Below the pieces are notes generated by a model. It was not told where the DNA came from. It did no database searches and saw only the letters and a program-made list of their open reading frames with translations. Made by a program: the position numbers and the translations under genes. DNA of 27,005 bases from a virus, in the IMG/VR virus record IMGVR_UViG_3300005511_000863, positions 1-27,005 of that record; one strand, written 5' to 3'. This document shows positions 7,551 to 15,246 of this stretch, one piece after another. Within the stretch, counting starts at the first letter, position 1, and each line of letters starts with the position of its first letter.

Positions 7551-8338
7551 TGACCATCGCATTTGTTCTCGCTAGCTCGGATTGCGGTCCGATCATCGTC
7601 AATCGTCTGGACTATAACACGTCGTTCAATGGTCGAATGTATGGTGTTGGCTATCAGATTATGGAGAAGGGCGCCTACGACCCGGACGAGGTCGAGACTA
7701 TCCTGGCCCTGCTTCCTTGGCTGAGGAAATATCGGGGCGATGGGGTCGTTGCGCTGGATTGCGGCGCCAATATCGGTGTTCATACGCTCAACTGGTCCGC
7801 GCTAATGAAGGGATGGGGCAGCGTTATCGCTGTCGAAGCACAAGAGCGGATATTCTATGCATTGGCCGGCAACATCACGCTGCACAACGCGTTCAACGCC
7901 CGCGCTATCTGGGCTGCGGTGAGCAACGTAGATGGATTTGTCGATATTCCAGAGCCGGACTATCGTAAGCCGTCGAGCTTCGGCAGTTTCGAACTGAAGG
8001 AGCGGCTTGGGAACGAGAATATCGGCCAGCCGATCGACTACAGCAGACCCCAGTCCCGGGTTCGGAGCATGGCGATCGATTCGGCCGGGCTCGATCGCGT
8101 TGATCTGATCAAGCTGGATATCGAGGGCATGGAGCTCGAGGCGCTCGCAGGCGCCGCGAATATCATCAAAGCGCATCGCCCGGTGCTCTTCATCGAGACC
8201 ATCAAAGTTGACAAGGTTCACCTTGAGAGGATCCTGCGCGATCTCGGCTATCGTTGCTACGCGCACGGTATGAGCGTGCTCTGCGTTCACGCCGACGATC
8301 CTATTGTCGATCACGTGCGAATGGAGAAGGGAACATGA
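7550..8338 (+). CDS. FkbM family methyltransferase
   Basis: 262 residues with the SAM-binding fold of FkbM methyltransferases. Motif I is VVALDCGANIGVHT (about residues 66-79), an acidic strand end follows in VIAVEAQ, and VDLIKLDIEGMELEALAG (about 184-201) is the family hallmark. The end VLFIETIK is also typical. These enzymes add methyl groups to hydroxyls, usually on sugars or glycosylated products, using S-adenosylmethionine in the cytoplasm. The start overlaps the SGNH stop (TAATG) and the end overlaps the TPR-glycosyltransferase start (ATGA). The trio therefore looks like a glycan-modifying cassette inside the virion operon. The target, whether a phage structural glycan or host polysaccharide, is unknown. 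Confidence 0.85.
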   Translation: MTIAFVLASSDCGPIIVNRLDYNTSFNGRMYGVGYQIMEKGAYDPDEVETILALLPWLRKYRGDGVVALDCGANIGVHTLNWSALMKGWGSVIAVEAQERIFYALAGNITLHNAFNARAIWAAVSNVDGFVDIPEPDYRKPSSFGSFELKERLGNENIGQPIDYSRPQSRVRSMAIDSAGLDRVDLIKLDIEGMELEALAGAANIIKAHRPVLFIETIKVDKVHLERILRDLGYRCYAHGMSVLCVHADDPIVDHVRMEKGT

Positions 8339-9741
8339 TCGACACCGTCGCGCGATACAAGTCATTAGCCGAGGCACTACTGCGCGAGCCCGATAATCCC
8401 GAGCATCTGGTCAGCCAGTTCGCGTTGCTGTCCGACGACGGTGATCGGTCCAATGCAGCGCACTACCTCTACCTGGCGCAACGGGCCTACAGTGAGGCGC
8501 CGGACAATATCAATATCGCGTTCAACTATGGCTCGGCGTTGCAAAGAGCGGGCAAATTCGCCGACGCCAAAGATATCTATCGCTGGTGTGTTGCCCACGC
8601 ACCGGAAGAGTGGCTGACGCGGTGTCTGCATCATCTCGGCGTCGCGTATCGGGCGCTCGGCCAGAATGAACGCGCCATCGAGTACTACGATCGAGCGATT
8701 TTGCGAGATCCTGATCCCAACTATCGGAAGGACCGCGCTCTGGCCAAGATGGCGAATGGCAGGCTCCGCGAAGGGCTGGAAGAGTTCGAGTGCCGGCGCG
8801 AGATCGCCGAGCTGCGGCTTGCCGCGAACAATGGAGAGCTGGTCGCGCAGCAGCGTCTGCCGGACGGCGTAGTCCATTGGCGCGGCGAGGATCTCACCGG
8901 CAAAACACTCGTCGTCTATCACGAGGAAGGGACCGGCGACTTCATTCAGTTCTGCCGGTTCATTCCACGACTCCGCGACACAGGCGTTGCGAGGATATTG
9001 CTGACGGGTCCGGTATCGGGAGCTCTTGAATTGGTAGCAGACCAGATCGCGGTGGACGGCATTGTTCCGCTTGCGGGACCTCTTGGAGGCGACTACGTCA
9101 CGGGCTCGATGTCGTTCCCGTGGCGGCTCGGTATCGACTATAGAGATGTCTTGGGCAGCCGGTACATGGACGCTATACCGGCCACGTTTCCTCGCCGCGG
9201 GCGCCTTAACGTTGGTCTGGTGTGGCGCGGCAATCCGGCTTACGGGATGGACGTCCATCGTTCGATGCCGTTCAGCGAACTATGCCCGTTGTTCGATCTG
9301 AACGGCGCGGCTTTCTATTCGCTGCAAGTTGGGCCTGCGTCGGCGGAGTTTGGTCGCCTCGGTTTTGATGGCTTTGTCGCCGACCTTGCGCCCTTTGCCC
9401 GAAATTGGCGAGCGACAGCGCGGCTAATCAAGCGCCTCGATGTGGTCGTGACAGTCGATACGGCCGTGGCGCATCTGGCGGGTGCGCTCGGCGTTCCGGT
9501 CCTGATGATGGTCACTAAGGCCAGCGATTGGCGTTGGGATCGCAATAGTGAAAAGACGATCTGGTACGATTCGATGCGGGTCTACCGTCAGAACGACCAG
9601 GACGATTGGCGCCCTTGCGTGCAGCGGGTGCGAAAGCGTTTGAAGGAGATTCTCGATGAGCCAGGACGAGATTCAAGAGACCGGGCAGGACAAGATACAG
9701 GTGACAATAAATCGCGGGCTTCGAGCCACTCAGTTGCTTGA
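8335..9741 (+). CDS. TPR protein with GT9/GT41-like glycosyltransferase domain
   Basis: The N-terminal ~170 residues contain tetratricopeptide repeats (NYGSALQRAGKFADAKDIY; HLGVAYRALGQNERAIEYY). The C-terminal half ends in the motif VVTVDTAVAHLAGALGVPVL (about residue 370), characteristic of heptosyltransferase/GT9-like and TPR-glycosyltransferase proteins, with LNVGLVWRGNPAYGMD before it as the start of the second Rossmann half. TPRs probably recognise the acceptor; the enzyme would transfer a sugar from a nucleotide sugar. The ATG at 8335 is chosen for its ATGA overlap with the methyltransferase and the GGAGAAGGG upstream; the frame is open further 5'. The last ~28 residues (after KEILDE) are low-complexity and overlap the next gene by 86 bases, so the original stop may have been lost. 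Confidence 0.8.
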   Translation: MIDTVARYKSLAEALLREPDNPEHLVSQFALLSDDGDRSNAAHYLYLAQRAYSEAPDNINIAFNYGSALQRAGKFADAKDIYRWCVAHAPEEWLTRCLHHLGVAYRALGQNERAIEYYDRAILRDPDPNYRKDRALAKMANGRLREGLEEFECRREIAELRLAANNGELVAQQRLPDGVVHWRGEDLTGKTLVVYHEEGTGDFIQFCRFIPRLRDTGVARILLTGPVSGALELVADQIAVDGIVPLAGPLGGDYVTGSMSFPWRLGIDYRDVLGSRYMDAIPATFPRRGRLNVGLVWRGNPAYGMDVHRSMPFSELCPLFDLNGAAFYSLQVGPASAEFGRLGFDGFVADLAPFARNWRATARLIKRLDVVVTVDTAVAHLAGALGVPVLMMVTKASDWRWDRNSEKTIWYDSMRVYRQNDQDDWRPCVQRVRKRLKEILDEPGRDSRDRAGQDTGDNKSRASSHSVA

Positions 9742-9964
9742 AAACGAGGCTTTTAAAGATGCGACTGGCGCGCTCGCCGAGCAACTGATGGACCGCTGGC
9801 GGGTTTCAAGCGATCCGGTCGAGCGAGAACGAATTTGGCTATCGGTGAACCTGCTTGACCAGATCAAAGCCAAGCTCGCGATTGCTGCCAACAACGGCAA
9901 GCTTGCCAAGAAGGAGCTCGACGAGCTGGTCACCGGGCGGCGATCGCGTTTTGGACTGGCCTGA
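9656..9964 (+). CDS. hypothetical small helical phage protein
   Basis: A 102-residue, mostly helical protein with a strong ribosome binding site (AAGGAG, seven bases before the ATG). The core LAEQLMDRWRVSSDPVERER and the Lys/Ala-rich helix after it read as a compact helical bundle. No function is recognised. It sits just before the scaffold and capsid genes, where phages often encode small head-assembly factors. The clear ribosome binding site and natural composition show that this gene, not the C-terminal tail of the glycosyltransferase, is the real coding frame in the 86-base overlap. Repeat copy D starts right after its stop. Confidence 0.65.
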   Translation: MSQDEIQETGQDKIQVTINRGLRATQLLENEAFKDATGALAEQLMDRWRVSSDPVERERIWLSVNLLDQIKAKLAIAANNGKLAKKELDELVTGRRSRFGLA

Positions 9965-9971
9965 GGTTCCG

Positions 9972-10086
9972 AGCATGTTGATGGACCTTGTAAACACCTG
10001 CTCCGTCTTTGACAGAGATCGGCAAATCGGTCAGTAATAAATGCAGCATGAGGTTTTGCGTCCCGGTCCAGGCGGCCGGGATTTTG
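9972..10086 (+). repeat. repeated promoter/hairpin element, copy D
   Basis: Fourth copy, the most diverged, 6 kb from copy C. TTGATGGACCTTGTAAA begins at 9978, TTTGACA at 10008, and TAATAAATGCAGCATGAGG has its ATG at 10041. The hairpin is CCCGGTC/GGCCGGG (10062-10068 and 10074-10080), with a G-T wobble keeping the stem, followed by ATTTT. The spacing between blocks (31 and 32) matches the other copies. The ATG is the only plausible start of the scaffold-like gene. Confidence 0.85.
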
Positions 10087-11111
10087 TTACCAGCACTGAC
10101 AGCACTCCGCAGGACGTGTGCGCTGCGACGGCGCCCCCTGCAAGACAATCCGAGCCGCAAGGCGAAGACGCCACCCTCCCGCAGGAGATCACCACTCACG
10201 CGGAAGCCCCTGGCGAGACGCACGAGGCGGGCCCGGCCGCGAGGCCGTCCATCCCGCCTCCGAGGTCTTGGACGAAGGACGCAAGAGCGCACTGGCAGAC
10301 CTTGCCTCACGAGACGCAAACCTATGTTGCGGCTCGCGAACAGGAACGCGAGCGCGAATTGCGCCGGAGCCAAAATGAGGTTGCTGCGAAGCTCAAGAGC
10401 TTGGCAAGTGAAGAGCAAGCGGCCGAACAGGCAAGGCGACGGTACGAGGCCGCACTACCGGCCTTTCTGCGAGCACTGCAGAGTCTCCATGCGACCGCAT
10501 TCGCGGACATCGCTTCTGTGGTAGATGCGAACAAACTCGCAGTGGAAGACCCGCAGCGGTTCAAGCAATGGCGAGCCCATCGAGAGCAGATGGAAACGCT
10601 GGAGCTTGAGTTGCGACAGGCGACGCAGCGTCAGGCACAAGACAGCCAGGCAAGATGGGCCGCGTTCACGACCGAACAGGACCGGCTTTTCCTGCTGAAA
10701 GCGCCCGAGCTGTCAGATCCTGCGCGTATGCGGAAAGCAATTGTTGCTATTGTTGGCGCTCTCAAGAACATTGGATTTGACGAAAACGAGCTGGAGCAGG
10801 CGTGGACAGGAGAGCGGTCTGTCTCTCTTCGCGACCATCGCATCCAGAGGCTGGTTTTCGAGAGCGTTCGATACCGCGAGCAGATCGACGTCACGGCAGC
10901 CGCAAATGGCAACGTGCTCGATTTTCCGTCGCCTGTCCGGCGGCTCGCTGCAGCCTCCGCTCAAAAGGCCCTCGCGCTCGACAAGGGCGCGATGGCGTTC
11001 ATCCGAACCATCGAACAGCAACTCGCAACTGCAAGCGGGCTTGCCGCGGTGAAGCTCGGTGCAATTCTCGCCGCGCTGAAGCAGCACGTCCCGCCAGCTG
11101 TAAAGGCTTAA
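10041..11111 (+). CDS. scaffold-like head assembly protein
   Basis: 356 residues, strongly helical and charged, placed just before the major capsid gene as scaffolds are. After a disordered, Pro/Ala/Thr-rich N-terminus comes PPRSWTKDARAHWQTLP (about 74-90), the Trp/Leu pattern seen before the coiled coil in several phage scaffold-like proteins. A long Glu/Arg/Gln-rich coiled coil runs to about residue 220, and the C-terminus is Ala/Lys-rich. Scaffolds guide capsid assembly and leave before packaging. The only ATG before the conserved part is the one in repeat copy D, giving MQHEVLRPG at the N-terminus and an internal hairpin with T-tract in codons 8-15. A GTG at 10116 is possible but has AGGA too close. 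The gene ends two bases before the capsid start. Confidence 0.7.
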   Translation: MQHEVLRPGPGGRDFVTSTDSTPQDVCAATAPPARQSEPQGEDATLPQEITTHAEAPGETHEAGPAARPSIPPPRSWTKDARAHWQTLPHETQTYVAAREQERERELRRSQNEVAAKLKSLASEEQAAEQARRRYEAALPAFLRALQSLHATAFADIASVVDANKLAVEDPQRFKQWRAHREQMETLELELRQATQRQAQDSQARWAAFTTEQDRLFLLKAPELSDPARMRKAIVAIVGALKNIGFDENELEQAWTGERSVSLRDHRIQRLVFESVRYREQIDVTAAANGNVLDFPSPVRRLAAASAQKALALDKGAMAFIRTIEQQLATASGLAAVKLGAILAALKQHVPPAVKA

Positions 11112-11113
11112 TC

Positions 11114-12082
11114 ATGGCACTCGCCACCTCTGCCTTCACGACCTACGCCGCATTCGGCAATCGTGAAGATCTGTCCGATACCATCTGGAGAATTGATCCG
11201 ACCGATACTCCATTCTATTCCGGCCTCGAGCGTGAGAAGGCCGTTGCCGTGAACCACGAATGGCAGACTCAAGCGCTCGCTCCGGCTGCGAGCAACGCCC
11301 AGCTTGAGGGCGATGACAACGTGACGCCGAACTTGGTGACGCCGACATCGCGCCTTGGCAATGTCACGCAAATCCAGACCAAGATCGCGCGAGTCACCGG
11401 CACCCAGATCGCAGTCGAGCACGCCGGTCGCGACGATGAAATGGATTATCAGGTCATGCTAAAGGGCCTTGAGCTCAAGCGTGACGCAGAGCTCGCCTTT
11501 GTCGGGTCCAACCAGGCAAGGACGGCAGGTTCCGCCACTACGGCGCGCACGCTTGCTTCAGTGTTGTCCTGGATCAGGAGCAACACGGACAAGGGAGCGG
11601 GCGGCGCAGATCCGGTACCGCCGCCGACATCGACAGAGGGAAGCACTGCGCGAACGGATGGCACGCAACGCGCATTCACTGAGGCGCAGCTTAAAGCCGT
11701 GATCCAGAAATGCTGGACGGCGGGTGGTAAGCCGGAAACCATCATGCTGGGTGCTTTTAACAAGCAGGCGTTCTCGACCTTTGTCGGCCGAGGTACACCG
11801 ATGCAGGATCAGAGCCAGAAGAAGATCACGGCGGCGGCCGACGTCTATGAATCCGATTTCGGACGTCTGAAGACCGTACCGAATCGCTTCATGCGGCCCC
11901 GTGACTGCTTGGTATTGCAGATGGACTTGTGGGCTTCGGCCGCCATTCCGGGACGTAACTTTGTGACGTTCCCGTTGTCGAAGACCGGCGATACCGAGCG
12001 CAAGCAGATCCTGGTTGAACACACGCTGGTGTCCCGCCAGGAAGCGGGTTCCGGCGGGGTCTTCGATCTGACCACGTCGTAA
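11114..12082 (+). CDS. major capsid protein, DUF5309/SU10 type
   Basis: 322 residues matching the SU10-like (DUF5309) capsid family by pattern. The start MALATSAFTTYAAFGNRE, then DTPFYSGLEREKAVAVNHEWQ, the long helix region DYQVMLKGLELKRDAELAF, and a C-terminal LVEHTLVSRQEAGSGGVFDL are typical of this HK97-fold family. It assembles the icosahedral shell. The start is at 11114, because residues encoded before it belong to another frame of the scaffold gene. An intrinsic terminator 20 bases after its stop fits the need for strong, separately ended capsid transcripts. Confidence 0.88.
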   Translation: MALATSAFTTYAAFGNREDLSDTIWRIDPTDTPFYSGLEREKAVAVNHEWQTQALAPAASNAQLEGDDNVTPNLVTPTSRLGNVTQIQTKIARVTGTQIAVEHAGRDDEMDYQVMLKGLELKRDAELAFVGSNQARTAGSATTARTLASVLSWIRSNTDKGAGGADPVPPPTSTEGSTARTDGTQRAFTEAQLKAVIQKCWTAGGKPETIMLGAFNKQAFSTFVGRGTPMQDQSQKKITAAADVYESDFGRLKTVPNRFMRPRDCLVLQMDLWASAAIPGRNFVTFPLSKTGDTERKQILVEHTLVSRQEAGSGGVFDLTTS

Positions 12083-12103
12083 CGGGTAGCGTCATCGGGT
12101 CTT

Positions 12104-12134
12104 GAGGCCGCCTTTGGGCGGCCTCTTTCTTTTC
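12104..12134 (+). terminator. intrinsic terminator after the capsid gene
   Basis: A 9-bp perfect stem GAGGCCGCC/GGCGGCCTC (12104-12112 and 12117-12125) with a four-base loop TTTG, followed by TTTCTTTTC. It lies between the capsid stop and the Shine-Dalgarno of the next gene. Confidence 0.9.
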
Positions 12135-12145
12135 AGGAGAAAGCA

Positions 12146-12511
12146 ATGGCTCTTCCCGTCACTCACCGCTTTGACGAACGTATCATTCAGACCACCGCAG
12201 CGAGCGTGACGAACGGCGTCGCAGGCGTCGCGCGTGCGCCGTGCCGTGGTCAGATCACTGAAGTCGGAACCGTGATCGGCTCGGTGGTTTCAACCGCGGA
12301 CGCGACTTGTACCACCAGCATCGCCGGCCTCAGTATCACCGGAGGTTCGTTCGTGATCACGCAAGCGGGTTCCACGACTGGCGATCTGGACAATGCGCTG
12401 CCGACAGCAGCGAACGTTTGTAATGAAGGTGACGCGATCAAGTTTGCCTTCAGTGGCACCGGGACAGCGGGCGGACATGTCTACTGCTACGCCGTTTTGA
12501 GGCCGATCTGA
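12146..12511 (+). CDS. small beta-rich protein next to capsid, decoration candidate
   Basis: A 121-residue protein with a strong ribosome binding site (CAGGAGAAAGCA before ATG). The pattern of Thr, Val, Gly and Ser alternation (TADATCTTSIAGLSITGGSF; IKFAFSGTGTAGGHVYCYAV) suggests an all-beta fold. Its place right after the capsid gene, flanked by its own terminators on both sides, is where head decoration or stabilising proteins often occur. No family is recognised, so decoration is inference from position only. Confidence 0.65.
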   Translation: MALPVTHRFDERIIQTTAASVTNGVAGVARAPCRGQITEVGTVIGSVVSTADATCTTSIAGLSITGGSFVITQAGSTTGDLDNALPTAANVCNEGDAIKFAFSGTGTAGGHVYCYAVLRPI

Positions 12512-12517
12512 CACTGA

Positions 12518-12547
12518 CGGCCGGTCCGCGAGGGCCGGCCGACTTTC
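12518..12547 (+). terminator. intrinsic terminator after the decoration candidate
   Basis: A 10-bp stem CGGCCGGTCC/GGGCCGGCCG (12518-12527 and 12532-12541) with one G-T wobble and a GCGA loop, then ACTTTCTT. The T-tract is short, so termination may be partial and let transcription continue into the adaptor genes. Confidence 0.75.
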
Positions 12548-12570
12548 TTGGATTGCTGTTTGGGAACTCC

Positions 12571-12867
12571 ATGAGCGACGTCATCACCGTTCCACATATC
12601 GATCGTTCCGAAAAATTGATCCACTTTGCGCGGTGGCAAGATGTCGAAGGAATCATTGAAAACAACAAGCGCCTGCAAACGATGCCGCAGAAATGCGACT
12701 GGGGCCGGCATGTTGCGTCGATTCCCAATGTCATTCTTGAGCAGTGGCTTAACGAAGAGTACCGACGCGGCAACATCAGTCTCCGGCCGTATACCAAGGA
12801 TTTCGACGCGGTCATCGAGAAGAAGTTGCAAGATCCAGACTGGCGCTGGCTGAGAACCGACAAATGA
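12571..12867 (+). CDS. hypothetical small virion-operon protein
   Basis: 98 residues from the ATG at 12571, with GGGA six bases upstream; a TTG at 12553 would add six residues. The sequence FARWQDVEGIIENNKRLQ, then IPNVILEQWLNEE and a C-terminal DPDWRWLRTDK reads as a compact, mixed helical protein. No function is assigned. Its stop overlaps the start of the adaptor gene (ATGA), so the two are probably made together. Small proteins in this place may act in head completion. Confidence 0.65.
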   Translation: MSDVITVPHIDRSEKLIHFARWQDVEGIIENNKRLQTMPQKCDWGRHVASIPNVILEQWLNEEYRRGNISLRPYTKDFDAVIEKKLQDPDWRWLRTDK

Positions 12868-13463
12868 GCATCAGCACTTACAACGAATTGAAGGCCGCAA
12901 TCGCGAGTTGGCTTGCCCGCGATGACTTGACCGCATTCGTCCCGGACTTCATTACGCTATTCGAGGCCTCGGCGTGCCGCGAGCTCCGTGTGCGTCCGGC
13001 CGAAGCCGCGGCAACTATAACGCCATCGTCCGGGACGGCGGCGCTACCAGCAGATTTCCTGGCCGTGCGGCGGCTGACCTGGACCGGGTCGCTAAATCGC
13101 GACCTGGAATATGTGCATCCGGTTTGGCTTGCGCAGAATTATCCCACGTCGGCCGCCGGCACGCCCGCTGTCTACACCATCGAAGGCGGCACGCTGAGGG
13201 TACGGCCCGTCAGCGACAATCCGCTTGAAATTCTTTATCGCGCCAAGACTCCTGCGGTCAGCAGCGCGCTGAATTGGCTCTTCACCAATCACCCCGACGT
13301 CTATCTCTTTGGGGCACTCGCTGAGGCTTCCATGTTCAACAAGGATCCTGAGAACGCTGCGCTGTGGGAAGGCCGCCGCGATAAGGTCTACCAGAGCATC
13401 AAGGGCGCAGACTTTCACTACCGCGAGCTGGGCGCGCCGCGGGTGATAGGGTGGACGCCCTGA
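12864..13463 (+). CDS. phage head-tail adaptor protein, SU10 adaptor-like
   Basis: 199 residues resembling podovirus adaptor proteins that bind beneath the portal ring. It begins with a helical segment (MSISTYNELKAAIASWL, then FITLFEASACREL) and continues into a beta-rich part with ALPADFLAVRRLTW and GTLRVRPV. It ends with the helix PDVYLFGALAEASMF, typical of these adaptors, where an Asp-Val-Tyr-Leu-Phe helix packs against neighbours. Start and stop overlap the genes on both sides (ATGA and TGATG). The family assignment is by pattern and position before the nozzle gene. Confidence 0.75.
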   Translation: MSISTYNELKAAIASWLARDDLTAFVPDFITLFEASACRELRVRPAEAAATITPSSGTAALPADFLAVRRLTWTGSLNRDLEYVHPVWLAQNYPTSAAGTPAVYTIEGGTLRVRPVSDNPLEILYRAKTPAVSSALNWLFTNHPDVYLFGALAEASMFNKDPENAALWEGRRDKVYQSIKGADFHYRELGAPRVIGWTP

Positions 13464-14932
13464 TGCCGCTTGTCAGTTTTGGGCCCTATCGCCCTGACGT
13501 TTCGGACTATCAGGGCGCGCACACCAGGACCGTCCTAAACGTCGTCCCCCGTGGCGATGGATATGGACCGTTCCTGGATTTCGTAGACTTCACTTCCGCT
13601 GTGCCATCGGGCTGTCGTGGCTATTTCTATGCTCGGAAAGCGAATGGAACGGTTTCGGTCTTCGCTGGTACGTCGAGCAAGCTTTATAACCTGAACAATA
13701 CGACCGGCGCATGGACCGACGTAAGCAAAGGCGGCAGTCCTTACGCAGCGTTATCCAACGACGCCCAATGGCAATTCGCCCAGTTCAACAACTTTGTGTT
13801 CGCCGTTCAGGCTAACACGCCGCCTCAGGTCTTCGATCTTACGTTATCGAGCGCATTTTCCGATCTGAGCGGATCGCCTCCGCAGGCTGCATATGTGACG
13901 ATCGTCAATCGCTTTCTTGTGCTGTCGGGCATGGCGTCGCCGAACGTATACCGCATCCAATGGTCGGGCCTCAACGATACGACGCAATGGACGCCCGGCG
14001 TCAACCAATCCGACTTTCAGGACTTGGCTGACGGCGGGATCGTGCGTGGGGTAGCCGGCGGCGAATTCGGCATGATATTGCAAGACGCTTCGATCCGCCG
14101 GATGACCTACGCCCCGGGCTCGCCCTACGTATTTGGCATCTCGCGAGTTGCACAGGATGACGGGCTGTTCGCGCCATACTCTCTCGTCAATGCGGGAGAC
14201 CGCATCTTTTTCTGCTCCCCGCAGGGTTTCAAAACCCTTCTGCCAGGCGGCAATCCGCAGCCGATCGGCAAGGAACGCATCGATACCACGTTCTTTGCTG
14301 ACCTCGACCAGGCCAATCTGCAGATGTTTATTGGTGCCAATGATCCGCGTACCACACGAGTCTATTGGGCCTATAAATCTCTGACCGGTGTCAGTGGCAG
14401 ATTCGACAAGCTCTTAATCTATGATTGGGCGCTGGACAACTGGAGCAGAGTGTCGATTTCGGGTGACTACATCGCCTCGCTCTCAAGGCCCGGTGTGACG
14501 CTCGAAGCGATTGATACGGTTTACGGCGCTAACCTCGACACACTGCCCCTGTCATCCTTGGACGACATTTCAAATGCTGCGCTGTCAAAAATCTCCGCGA
14601 TCTCAACTTCGCATAAAATGGGATTCTACACCGGTCCGGCATTGGAGGCGACGCTGGACACCCCGGAGCAGGGGCTTGATGGCCGGCGCATGTTCATTCG
14701 TGGGTTCCGCCCTGTGACGGACGCCGCAACAGCTTATGGCTCCGTTGTCTCTCGAGAGACTGTCCAAGCATCGGCAGCAACCAGCGCAGAATCGCTGGTG
14801 AACGCGATGGGCATTTGTCCGCAACGGGTTTCGACGCGATATGCGCGTGGGCGCCTTCGCATTCCGGCGGGAACGTCCTGGACATTCGCTGCCGGTATCG
14901 AACCGGACACCGGCCAGGAGGGGGGACGATGA
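13463..14932 (+). CDS. tail nozzle/stabilisation protein
   Basis: 489 residues from the ATG overlapping the adaptor stop (TGATG); a GTG at 13451 is less likely. The start MPLVSFGPYRPDVSDYQG and the repeated beta-strand blocks resemble podovirus nozzle proteins (P22 gp10 / SU10 nozzle type). The blocks include GCRGYFYARKANGTVSVFAG, WQFAQFNNFVFAVQ, VTIVNRFLVLSG and YRIQWSGLNDTTQW, and look propeller-like. Such proteins form a hexameric ring closing the short tail below the adaptor. The last ~100 residues form a separate beta-rich part (MFIRGFRPVTDA to SWTFAAGIEPDTG). It follows the adaptor and precedes small tail proteins, as expected in this phage group. Confidence 0.75.
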   Translation: MPLVSFGPYRPDVSDYQGAHTRTVLNVVPRGDGYGPFLDFVDFTSAVPSGCRGYFYARKANGTVSVFAGTSSKLYNLNNTTGAWTDVSKGGSPYAALSNDAQWQFAQFNNFVFAVQANTPPQVFDLTLSSAFSDLSGSPPQAAYVTIVNRFLVLSGMASPNVYRIQWSGLNDTTQWTPGVNQSDFQDLADGGIVRGVAGGEFGMILQDASIRRMTYAPGSPYVFGISRVAQDDGLFAPYSLVNAGDRIFFCSPQGFKTLLPGGNPQPIGKERIDTTFFADLDQANLQMFIGANDPRTTRVYWAYKSLTGVSGRFDKLLIYDWALDNWSRVSISGDYIASLSRPGVTLEAIDTVYGANLDTLPLSSLDDISNAALSKISAISTSHKMGFYTGPALEATLDTPEQGLDGRRMFIRGFRPVTDAATAYGSVVSRETVQASAATSAESLVNAMGICPQRVSTRYARGRLRIPAGTSWTFAAGIEPDTGQEGGR

Positions 14933-15246
14933 CGGTTGGCTCTGGCCTGTCGATTTCTGAACAAGAACAGGATCAACAACGGCAAAACATCATCCTCCGG
15001 CAGTTGATCGAGGGCCGCTCCAATGCGGTCGGCCAATGTACGCTCGCCGCCAACGCGACCAGCACCACGGTTTCTGCGATCAATTGCGGTGCGAACTCGG
15101 CGGTGCTTCTTTTTCCCAAGACCGCACACGCTGCTGCCATCTCTGCGTCAACCTATGTTTCCGGCGTGTCGGCGCGGCAGTTCGTGGTGGTGCACCCGAG
15201 CAACGCCAACACTGACAAGGATTTTTACTTTGTCTGTCTTGGCTGA
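14929..15246 (+). CDS. small virion-type protein
   Basis: 105 residues; the ATG overlaps the nozzle stop (ATGA) and has a strong AGGAGGGGGG just upstream. The N-terminus is Gln/Glu-rich and helical (ISEQEQDQQRQNIILRQL). The rest is a beta-type stretch with many Ala, Thr and Ser residues (TSTTVSAINCGANSAVLLF; ARQFVVVHPSNANTDKDF). It is similar in style to the small proteins at 6.1 and 12.1 kb. No function is recognised; position suggests a minor tail component. It overlaps the next gene by 17 bases. Confidence 0.6.
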   Translation: MTVGSGLSISEQEQDQQRQNIILRQLIEGRSNAVGQCTLAANATSTTVSAINCGANSAVLLFPKTAHAAAISASTYVSGVSARQFVVVHPSNANTDKDFYFVCLG

